Below are positions 36,599 through 42,998 of a stretch of 42,998 nucleotides of DNA, in pieces. The notes below the pieces were generated by a model, which did not search any database, was not told where the DNA came from, and saw nothing but the letters and a program-made list of their open reading frames with translations. This stretch comes from Haliea sp. (GTDB lineage Bacteria; Pseudomonadota; Gammaproteobacteria; Pseudomonadales; Halieaceae). Every line of letters starts with the position of its first letter. Position 1 is the stretch's first letter. Where the stretch lies: contig JAHEBL010000020.1 in NCBI GenBank assembly GCA_024642265.1, positions 1-42,998 on the forward strand, given 5' to 3'. The position numbers and the translations under genes are program-made.

Positions 36599-37371
36599 AT
36601 ATCGCCGAAATCGCCGTGGCGCCCCCTGCCCTCGGCAAATCGCGTAGCGCCGGCCACGGTCTCACGGCTCTCGATTACCTCCATTCCGCGCCTGAACTCA
36701 TTGGCAAGGGCGTCCTGCAGGGACAAATCCCACTGCTCACAAGCGCTGAGGCGATCCGAACGCAGGCAGTTGCGGGGAAAACGGCAGAGCAGTTCAGCCA
36801 GCTCAAGCGCACCGGCGAGAGCATCGCCATCTGCCACCACCCGGTTGGCCAGCCCGATCTGCAGGGCTTCCTCGGCGTCCACGGCACGACCGGTGAGGAT
36901 CAGGTCCATGGCGCGGCTGTGGCCTATCAGCCGGGGCAGGCGGACGGTGCCGCCATCAACGAGGGGAACACCCCAGCGGCGGCAGTACACACCCATCACG
37001 GCGCTTGCCTCCACCACGCGCAGGTCACACCACAGGGCGAGCTCCAGCCCACCCGCCACCGCGTGGCCAGCGATGGCGGCTATCACCGGCTTGCCCAGCA
37101 CCATGCGGGAGGGGCCCATCGGACCGTCCCCCTGCGCCGACAAGCGGTTACTGCCCGCCTCCGCCGCCACGGCTTTGAGGTCTGCGCCCGCACAGAACGT
37201 GCCGTACTCCCCATGCAGGATCGCCACGTCGCTGTCCGGATCGGCATCGAAGGCCCTGAAGGCATCCGCCAGCGCTCCAGCGGTAGCGCCGTCCACCGCG
37301 TTGCGCACATCGGGTCGCGCAAGGCGCACGATGGTTATGCGACCGCGCAATTCTGTTGTGACTGCATCCAT
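36595..37371 (-). CDS. Enoyl-CoA hydratase/isomerase family protein
   Basis: 258 residues from the ATG at 37371; the upstream extension looks non-coding. The crotonase fold shows ITIVRLARPDVRNAVDG, the first oxyanion-hole loop GTFCAGADLKAVA, and the second AAIAGHAVAGGLELALWCDL. A catalytic-Glu position is in RRWGVPLVDGGTVRLPRLIG, where the usual GL-P/E-G-G is changed to VDGG, so a classic hydratase glutamate may be missing. It acts on an acyl-CoA ester, perhaps in fatty-acid or alkane breakdown, but the substrate is not known. Confidence 0.88.
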   Translation of the reverse strand: MDAVTTELRGRITIVRLARPDVRNAVDGATAGALADAFRAFDADPDSDVAILHGEYGTFCAGADLKAVAAEAGSNRLSAQGDGPMGPSRMVLGKPVIAAIAGHAVAGGLELALWCDLRVVEASAVMGVYCRRWGVPLVDGGTVRLPRLIGHSRAMDLILTGRAVDAEEALQIGLANRVVADGDALAGALELAELLCRFPRNCLRSDRLSACEQWDLSLQDALANEFRRGMEVIESRETVAGATRFAEGRGRHGDFGDI

Positions 37372-37520
37372 GGTTCTGTGCCTGCCCTGTCCGCCTGATT
37401 GCCCTGCAGTGTAGCCCAACATAGTGACGGCGCTTGACTGCGCCCGAATCCGCAACTGGACGCGAGGATGGCCCGCCCCTATGATCCGCTGGAACTCCAG
37501 CAGGATACTCATGAAAAACC

Positions 37521-39569
37521 ATGAAAATACAGCTTATGCTCGCCGGCCTCATGGCCACTGCCCTGTGTGCCTGCTCCGAACCACAGGAGTCGCTGACCAT
37601 TACCGGAACGCAGCGTCCATCGGGAAATCTACTGCCCGTCAACGACGAGATTATCACTGCGCGCCCACTCCCGAATGCGGATCGCAACGCCTACTTCGGC
37701 GACCTGCATGTGCATACGGGTTATTCCTTCGATGCTTTTGTTTTCGGCAACACTACCCTGCCTGCGGACGCCTACCGCTACGCCAAAGGCCAGGCCCTCG
37801 ACCATCCCAGCGGCTACCGGATCCAGTTGCAACAGCCCCTGGATTTTTACGCCGTGACCGACCACGCCATGTTCCTGGGCCTGGTGCGGGAGGCAGCCGA
37901 TACCAGTACCCGGTTTTCACAGTACGCCGTGGCTGAACCACTGCACAACATCAACGCCTGGTACAACATGAACGAGTTGAGTCTGACCCGCCGGGCCAGG
38001 AACTTCGCCGGCTTCCTCACCAACAGCATTGCCGAGTTACTCGATGGCACCATCGACGCGGAAGTGGTGGAGGCGGTCACCAAATCCGCCTGGCAGGACA
38101 CCGTGCGGGCGGCGAATGACGCCTACGTTCCCGGCAGTTTCAGCACCTTTGCCGCCTTCGAATACACCTCGTCCACTGACGATATGGGCAACCTGCACCG
38201 CAACGTGATCTTCCGGGATACGGACCGCCTGCCGGCGGTACCGTTTTCCCGCTTCAACTCGCAGAATCCGGAAGGACTGTGGGACTGGATGGACGGATTG
38301 CGCCGCCAGGGTATCGAGAGCCTGGCCATTCCCCACAATTCCAACGGCTCCAATGGCCAGATGTTCCGGCTGGAGGACTGGGCCGGCGACCCGATGGACG
38401 ACGACTACGCCAGCCAGCGGCTGCGCAACGAGCCTCTGGTGGAGATCACCCAGATCAAGGGCACCTCCGACACCCACCCGTTGCTGTCAAAAAACGACGA
38501 GTGGGCCGATTTTGAAATCGCTCCCTACCGGGTGGCCACCCAGCTCTATAGTGAACCGGCGGGGGGATACGTGCGCGATGCCTACCTGCGCGGCCTGCAG
38601 CTTGCTGCCCGGGGCGTGGTCAATCCCTACCAGTTCGGTCTTATCGGCTCCAGCGATACCCACAACAGCGCCACCTCTGTGGATGAAAAAAATTACTTTT
38701 CCAAGGTCGGGATGCTGGACGGCACGGCGGAACTGCGCGGCTCCATTCCCGCCTCATTCGCAGCGGGCACCCTGCTCAAATGGCGGGCTCCGGACCTGCT
38801 GAAGGAAGTCGACGGCAGGGATTACATGGCGGGCGGGGCCTTTGAGTACTGGTCCGCCTCGGGACTGGCCGGCGTGTGGGCGGAAGAAAATACCAGGGAG
38901 TCTGTTTACCGCGCCTTCCGTCGCAGGGAAACCTTCGCCACCAGCGGGCCACGTATGAAGGTGCGTTTTTTCGCCGGCTACGACTTTGGGCCGGGGTTGC
39001 TGGAGAGCCCGCAACTGGTGACCACTGCCTACCGCGAAGGTGTCAGCATGGGGAGCGACCTGCCGCCCGCCGCGGGCAGGGAACCCGCGTTCCTGGTCTG
39101 GGCTGCCGCAGACCCCCTGGGTACCGCCCTTCAACGTGTACAGATTATCAAAGGCTATCTGGATGGCGGGGAGCACCGCGAGCGCATCTACGATGTCGCC
39201 TGCTCTGACGGTGGCGTACCGGACGCTGTCAGCAAGCGCTGCCCGGACAACGGGGCACGCGTCGACATTGCCGACTGCTCGGTCAGCCGGGGTGTCGGCG
39301 CCGCTGAGTTGAAAGCCCTGTGGCGGGACCCCGACTTCAAGCCGGACCAGGAGGCCTTTTACTATGTGCGGGTACTGGAAAACCCGACCTGTCGCTGGTC
39401 CACCTGGGACGCCATACGCGCAGGCGTGGCACCGCGCAGTGACCTGCACCACACCATCCAGGAACGGGCCTGGTCATCGCCTGTCTGGTATCGCCCCGCG
39501 GCAGCTGAACCGGCCCGGGAGATGGAACCTGCCCCGGCAGAAACCGCCAGGGCAGCAGTGGGGGCCTAA
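37521..39569 (+). CDS. DUF3604 family lipoprotein with PHP-like metal motifs
   Basis: 682 residues. A signal peptide with lipobox-like LCAC (Cys18) suggests membrane anchoring. The DUF3604 core begins AYFGDLHVHTGYSFDAF, with His63-Val-His65, and continues with DFYAVTDHAMFLG, FAAFEYTS, SLAIPHNSNGSNGQ and GLIGSSDTHNSAT. These HxH, DH and SDTH clusters resemble the metal-binding sites of PHP phosphoesterases. The C-terminal half has AFRRRETFATSGPRMKVRFF. Members are common in marine bacteria and unassigned. A metal-dependent hydrolase outside the cytoplasm is a fair inference. It overlaps the convergent Kbp gene by 4 bp. Confidence 0.85.
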   Translation: MKIQLMLAGLMATALCACSEPQESLTITGTQRPSGNLLPVNDEIITARPLPNADRNAYFGDLHVHTGYSFDAFVFGNTTLPADAYRYAKGQALDHPSGYRIQLQQPLDFYAVTDHAMFLGLVREAADTSTRFSQYAVAEPLHNINAWYNMNELSLTRRARNFAGFLTNSIAELLDGTIDAEVVEAVTKSAWQDTVRAANDAYVPGSFSTFAAFEYTSSTDDMGNLHRNVIFRDTDRLPAVPFSRFNSQNPEGLWDWMDGLRRQGIESLAIPHNSNGSNGQMFRLEDWAGDPMDDDYASQRLRNEPLVEITQIKGTSDTHPLLSKNDEWADFEIAPYRVATQLYSEPAGGYVRDAYLRGLQLAARGVVNPYQFGLIGSSDTHNSATSVDEKNYFSKVGMLDGTAELRGSIPASFAAGTLLKWRAPDLLKEVDGRDYMAGGAFEYWSASGLAGVWAEENTRESVYRAFRRRETFATSGPRMKVRFFAGYDFGPGLLESPQLVTTAYREGVSMGSDLPPAAGREPAFLVWAAADPLGTALQRVQIIKGYLDGGEHRERIYDVACSDGGVPDAVSKRCPDNGARVDIADCSVSRGVGAAELKALWRDPDFKPDQEAFYYVRVLENPTCRWSTWDAIRAGVAPRSDLHHTIQERAWSSPVWYRPAAAEPAREMEPAPAETARAAVGA

Positions 39570-40048
39570 AGAGGGGGAATGCGCAGGCTCTGGCCGACCT
39601 TGATTTTGTCCGGATCCGTGAGCATTGGCTGGTTGGCCTCGAAGATCGCCATATATTTGCTCGCGGCGCCATAATGGGCCTGGGCAATCTTCCCCAGCGT
39701 ATCGCCAGGCTGCACCGTGTAAAAAGTTGACTCGGCGGCGGGCGCTGGAGCCTCGGCACCTGCGGGGGCGTCCACCTGCATCTGGCAATCCACCTGTGCG
39801 ATGCCGTACTGGTTGCCGGCGCACAGGACAATTTTCTCCATCGCTTCCTGGCTGGGTGCGGAACCGGTAAGTACAGCGGTATCACCGCTCACCCTGATTC
39901 CCACCTGCGCACCGTCTACATCTTCCAGCTGTGTCACCATGCGCGCGATGTTCTCCTCACGCAGCTGGTTGACCCGCTGGGGTGACACTTCAGCCGTCTC
40001 AGTTACCTTGTCCTCGCCCGCGTCGGACAAAAAGTCAAATAGTCCCAT
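39566..40048 (-). CDS. kbp: BON-LysM protein, Kbp (YgaU)-like
   Basis: 160 residues, close to E. coli Kbp (149), with the same start MGLFDFLSDAGE and the same order of domains. A BON domain (about 28-95, VGIRVSGDTAVLTGSAPSQEAMEKI) is joined to a C-terminal LysM domain (about 108-158, FYTVQPGDTLGKIAQAHYG), ending KVGQSLRIP. Kbp binds K+ and undergoes a shape change; its role is in growth under high external K+. No signal peptide is seen, as in E. coli. The Ala/Pro linker is longer here. Divergent from rimO. Confidence 0.92.
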   Translation of the reverse strand: MGLFDFLSDAGEDKVTETAEVSPQRVNQLREENIARMVTQLEDVDGAQVGIRVSGDTAVLTGSAPSQEAMEKIVLCAGNQYGIAQVDCQMQVDAPAGAEAPAPAAESTFYTVQPGDTLGKIAQAHYGAASKYMAIFEANQPMLTDPDKIKVGQSLRIPPL

Positions 40049-40194
40049 TGTGCAGTGTTCTCCTGATTGGATATCGTCTGATGTGCCCGCGAGCCACTGT
40101 CGGCAGCCGCGTCGGCACCTGCAGCGCCAAACCCTCTGTGGCGCTCCAACACTATAGCGCAGGCTGCCGGCTATGCAATGGCGGCCGGCGCTGT

Positions 40195-40223
40195 TTCACG
40201 GATCCGCGCCACCAAGGTATAAT
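40195..40223 (+). promoter_or_regulatory. Putative sigma70 promoter of rimO
   Basis: A perfect -10 TATAAT (40218-40223) lies exactly 17 nt after TTCACG (40195-40200; 4 of 6). The start would be near 40230, giving a leader of about 47 nt before the GTG at 40277. Confidence 0.6.
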
Positions 40224-40276
40224 CCTCCGCCCTTTCGCCAGCTTCCCGCGAGCCTGCCCCATGCCCGGTACCTATC

Positions 40277-41593
40277 GTGTCCAGTAACAAAGTCGGCTTC
40301 GTCAGCCTCGGCTGCCCCAAGGCGCTGGTGGATTCGGAACGCATCCTCACCCAGTTGAAAATGGATGGTTACGAAATTGTACCCAGCTACGAGGACGCCC
40401 AGATCGTGGTGGTCAACACCTGCGGCTTCATCGACAGCGCCAAGCAGGAGTCCCTGGACGCCATCGGCGAGGCTATCAGCGAAAACGGCCGGGTGATCGT
40501 TACCGGCTGCATGGGCAAGGGTGATGACGCCCGCTCGATAATGGAGTTGCATCCCAAGGTCTTGAGCGTGACTGGCCCCGCCGCCTACGAGGAAGTGGTG
40601 GGCGCGGTGCACAAGTATGTGCCCCATACCCCGGTGCACGACCCCTTCGCCGACCTGGTACCGCCCCAGGGCATCAAGCTGACGCCGCGCCACTATGCCT
40701 ACCTGAAGATTTCCGAGGGCTGCAACCACCGCTGCAGCTTCTGCATCATCCCCGCCATGCGCGGTGACCTGGTCAGCCGCCCGATCGGCGACGTCATGGG
40801 CGAGGCGGAGCGCCTGGTGCGCGCCGGCGTGCGGGAGTTGCTGGTCATCTCACAGGACACCAGCGCATACGGTGTGGACACCAAATTCCGTACCGGCTTC
40901 TGGGAAGGCCGCCCGCTGAAAACCCGCATGCAGGATCTGTGCGAGGCACTGGGGGAGTTCGGCGTATGGGTGCGCCTGCATTACGTCTACCCCTACCCCC
41001 ACGTGGACAATATTATTCCGCTGATGGCACAGGGCAGGATCCTGCCCTACCTCGATGTGCCGCTGCAGCACGGCAGCCCCGAAGTCCTCAAGCGGATGAA
41101 GCGCCCGGCGGCGGCTGAAAAGTCCCTGGAGCGCATCAGGCGCTGGCGGGAAATCTGTCCCGATATAACCCTGCGCAGCACTTTCATTGTCGGGTTTCCG
41201 GGCGAAACCGAGGACGATTTCGACCAGTTGCTGGACTTCCTGCAGGAAGCACAACTGGACCGGGTAGGTTGCTTCCAGTACTCCCCGGTAAAGGGTGCCG
41301 CTGCGAATGAACTGCCTGATCCGGTACCGGATGAAGTAAAGCAGGAGCGCTGGGAGCGCTTCATGGCGCTGCAGCAGGGTATCAGCGCGGCGCGGCTACA
41401 GGCGAAAATCGGCAAGACCGTGGAAATCCTGATCGACAGCGTCGATGAGCAGGGCGCCATCGGCCGCTCCAGCGCCGACGCGCCGGAGATCGACGGCAAG
41501 GTTTACCTGGACGGCATCAGCGGCCTGAATCCCGGAGACCTCGTGGAAGCCGAGGTCACAGGCGCGGACGAATACGACCTTTGGGCAGGTTGA
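40277..41593 (+). CDS. rimO: Ribosomal protein S12 methylthiotransferase RimO
   Basis: 438 residues from the GTG at 40277. RimO is a radical-SAM enzyme that adds a methylthio group to an aspartate of ribosomal protein S12. The N-terminal MTTase domain has cluster cysteines in [24 protein letters not shown] and VTGCMGKGD. The radical-SAM cluster is [15 protein letters not shown] (about 149-163). A C-terminal TRAM domain (about 372-436) ends the protein. rsmE follows 7 bp later, so two ribosome-modifying enzymes share a transcript. Confidence 0.97.
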   Translation: MSSNKVGFVSLGCPKALVDSERILTQLKMDGYEIVPSYEDAQIVVVNTCGFIDSAKQESLDAIGEAISENGRVIVTGCMGKGDDARSIMELHPKVLSVTGPAAYEEVVGAVHKYVPHTPVHDPFADLVPPQGIKLTPRHYAYLKISEGCNHRCSFCIIPAMRGDLVSRPIGDVMGEAERLVRAGVRELLVISQDTSAYGVDTKFRTGFWEGRPLKTRMQDLCEALGEFGVWVRLHYVYPYPHVDNIIPLMAQGRILPYLDVPLQHGSPEVLKRMKRPAAAEKSLERIRRWREICPDITLRSTFIVGFPGETEDDFDQLLDFLQEAQLDRVGCFQYSPVKGAAANELPDPVPDEVKQERWERFMALQQGISAARLQAKIGKTVEILIDSVDEQGAIGRSSADAPEIDGKVYLDGISGLNPGDLVEAEVTGADEYDLWAG

Positions 41594-41600
41594 TCCGCAG

Positions 41601-42311
41601 GTGAACCTGCTGCTGTTCACCGCGGCGGACCGCCTCGACGAGAAGCGTATCCGGGTGGATGGAGAACGCCTGCAACATCTCACCCGGGTACTGGGGTCAA
41701 AGGTGGGCGACCAGCTGCGGGTAGGCGAACTGGGCGGTATGACCGGCATCGGCCAGCTGCTTGAGATCAACAAACAACAGGCTGTGCTGGCGGTTGAGCT
41801 GGCGCAGCCGCCCCCCCCAAAACTGCCGCTGTGCCTGGTGCTGGCACTGCCCCGACCGAAAATGCTGCGGCGCATTATTCGCACGGTTGCGGAGCTGGGC
41901 GTTGCCGAACTGCACCTGATAAATTCCTATCGGGTGGAGAAAAGTTACTGGCACACCCCCGCGCTGCAGGAACAGACCCTGCGGGACTATCTTTTGCTGG
42001 GGCTGCAGCAGTCACGCGACACGGTACTGCCACCAGTGACCTGCCACCATCGCTTCAAACCTTTCGTGGAGGACCTGCTGCCCGCCATGACCGGGACGCG
42101 CAGGGCGCTGCTGGCCCATCCGGGTGACTACCCTCCCTGCCTTCCACAGCCGCAGCACCAGCAGACCCTGCTGGTTATCGGTCCCGAGGGCGGCTTCATT
42201 CCCTACGAGGTAGAAAAACTGCAGGCCGCGGGTTGCCTTGCCGTATCGCTGGGACCGCGCATCCTGCGGGTAGAAACAGCGCTGACTGCCCTGGTAGGCA
42301 GGCTTTTCTAG
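41601..42311 (+). CDS. rsmE: 16S rRNA m3U1498 methyltransferase RsmE
   Basis: 236 residues, GTG start at 41601. RsmE methylates N3 of U1498 in 16S rRNA. The N-terminal PUA-like domain has DGERLQHLTRVLGSKVGDQL; the knotted SPOUT domain has LALPRPKMLRRIIRTVAELGV, LLVIGPEGGFIPYEV and the end VSLGPRILRVETALTALVG, all typical. A run of nine C at 41811-41819 codes for PPPP and lies between the domains. It is cotranscribed with rimO; ribosome site is weak, so coupling to rimO translation is possible. Confidence 0.95.
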   Translation: MNLLLFTAADRLDEKRIRVDGERLQHLTRVLGSKVGDQLRVGELGGMTGIGQLLEINKQQAVLAVELAQPPPPKLPLCLVLALPRPKMLRRIIRTVAELGVAELHLINSYRVEKSYWHTPALQEQTLRDYLLLGLQQSRDTVLPPVTCHHRFKPFVEDLLPAMTGTRRALLAHPGDYPPCLPQPQHQQTLLVIGPEGGFIPYEVEKLQAAGCLAVSLGPRILRVETALTALVGRLF

Positions 42312-42341
42312 CCGGGAGCGGCCTGAACACACGGGAATATC

Positions 42342-42383
42342 TTGATGAGGGTCAAGGTGTTGGGAGGGCGTTGGGGCTATCTT
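42342..42383 (+). promoter_or_regulatory. FNR/Anr-type class II promoter of the CBS-domain gene
   Basis: TTGAT-GAGG-GTCAA at 42342-42355 matches the FNR/Anr consensus TTGAT-N4-ATCAA at 9 of 10 positions. A -10 TATCTT lies at 42378-42383. The predicted start near 42390 puts the box centre at about -41.5, the exact position of FNR class II activation. The leader is about 31 nt and includes GAGGAG at 42409-42414. Confidence 0.65.
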
Positions 42384-42420
42384 TGTTGCCTGTTCAAAGA
42401 ATCCAGACGAGGAGCCAGAC

Positions 42421-42891
42421 ATGCTGACGGTGGCAGAAATCATGACCCGGGAACCCTACACCCTGGGTCCCGACGATAACCTGGCAACCGCGCGGCAACT
42501 ACTGGCGGAACACCACATCAGGCACATCCCCATCGTCAGCTCGGACGGCAGCCTGATCGGCCTGGTTTCGCAACGGGATGTGCTGGCAGCAAGTGACACC
42601 AGCGTGCTGAACCGCGAAGGTGGAGGTTCGCGCGAGAACTATGTGGCGCTGTCCTCGATCATGTCCAGCCCGGTGCAATCGGCCGATGAATCGGCCAGCC
42701 TGCGAGGGACCGCGCTGCACCTGCAGAAACATAAGGTGGGTTGCCTGCCGGTACTGCGCAAGGGCAAGCTGGTGGGCATCATCACCGACTCGGATTTTGT
42801 CTCTATAGCGATCAACCTGATGGAGCAACTGGAGTCGGCGGAGCCCGAAGAAGAAGACGATTATTACGGCGAGGACGAGGAAATTTCCTGA
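42421..42891 (+). CDS. Two-CBS-domain protein
   Basis: 156 residues with GAGGAG 6 nt before the ATG. Two CBS domains follow each other: about 7-60 (IMTREPYTLGPDDNLATARQ, HIRHIPIVSSDGSLIGLVS) and about 79-132 (IMSSPVQSADESASLRGTA, KVGCLPVLRKGKLVGIITDSD). The tail is very acidic (EPEEEDDYYGEDEEIS). Paired CBS domains bind adenine nucleotides and report energy state. Stand-alone members often lie in Anr/FNR regulons, which agrees with the box upstream. The partner is unknown. It converges on msrA with 11 bp between. Confidence 0.9.
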   Translation: MLTVAEIMTREPYTLGPDDNLATARQLLAEHHIRHIPIVSSDGSLIGLVSQRDVLAASDTSVLNREGGGSRENYVALSSIMSSPVQSADESASLRGTALHLQKHKVGCLPVLRKGKLVGIITDSDFVSIAINLMEQLESAEPEEEDDYYGEDEEIS

Positions 42892-42902
42892 CCCGCAAGC
42901 GT

Positions 42903-42998
42903 CTACAACGCGGCGGCTGAAATACCCGCGGGGCAACTCACACCCGTACCACCAAGCCCGCAGTAACCCCCGGGATTTTTCGCCAGGTACTGCTGGTG
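42903..42998 (-). CDS. msrA: Peptide methionine sulfoxide reductase MsrA (3' end only)
   Basis: The last 31 codons are visible, ending in TAG at 42903-42905. They read [20 protein letters not shown] then [11 protein letters not shown], matching the conserved MsrA C-terminus with the resolving cysteine in [10 protein letters not shown]. MsrA reduces methionine-S-sulfoxide in proteins after oxidative damage. The catalytic GCFW start lies outside the window. Confidence 0.88.
   Translation of the reverse strand, partial: HQQYLAKNPGGYCGLGGTGVSCPAGISAAAL

Overview
The window looks like a chromosome segment of a GC-rich, probably marine gammaproteobacterium. The strongest evidence is the block accA-tilS-pyrG-kdsA-eno-ftsB-ispD-ispF-truD-pcm-nlpD-rpoS ... 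fdxA-mutS, which follows the order known from pseudomonads and relatives. A NaChBac-type sodium channel, an SbtA-type bicarbonate transporter and two CYP153 alkane hydroxylases fit an oceanic heterotroph such as the Halieaceae (OM60/NOR5) group. That family placement is inference. Many genes start with GTG or TTG, and start-stop overlaps are common. No tRNA, rRNA, insertion sequence, prophage or CRISPR array was seen.

1-2500: the 3' end of an NhaR-like LysR regulator, two HPF/RaiA-family ribosome-factor genes facing away from each other across a 335-bp gene-free stretch, a voltage-gated Na+ channel, and a secreted Rap1a/Tai-like protein.

2048-5454 (minus strand): a tight array purK-purE-sbtA-PII(sbtB-like)-rap1a-like. 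PurK consumes bicarbonate, so an SbtA/SbtB-like bicarbonate uptake module directly behind purKE suggests a substrate-supply operon. This is the most interesting new idea in the window.

5739-11610: mutS and fdxA, a perfect hairpin, a DUF3014 protein, a small membrane-anchored CxC protein, a secreted eight-cysteine protein with a hairpin in its leader, and a GNAT acetyltransferase.

11659-17937: a hydrocarbon-oxidation island lying between fdxA and rpoS, genes that are adjacent in pseudomonads. It holds fpr and divergent finR with a visible LysR box, then two tandem copies of a CYP153-ferredoxin pair around one AraC regulator. A fossil of the finR 3' end sits behind the second P450, so the duplicated unit began inside finR. 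Direct repeats between the first ferredoxin and araC look like the AraC operator.

18143-31066 (minus strand): rpoS, nlpD, a DUF368 (PopT-like) transporter, pcm, truD, ispF, ispD, ftsB, eno, kdsA, pyrG, tilS, accA. surE is missing from its usual place between truD and pcm.

31199-42998: a mixed housekeeping region: an ETFB-lysine-methyltransferase-like enzyme, rluA, a TPR protein, a purple-acid-phosphatase-like lipoprotein, a rhodanese, DUF2244, an enoyl-CoA hydratase, a DUF3604 lipoprotein, a Kbp-like BON-LysM protein, rimO, rsmE, a two-CBS-domain protein behind a textbook FNR/Anr class II promoter, and the 3' end of msrA.
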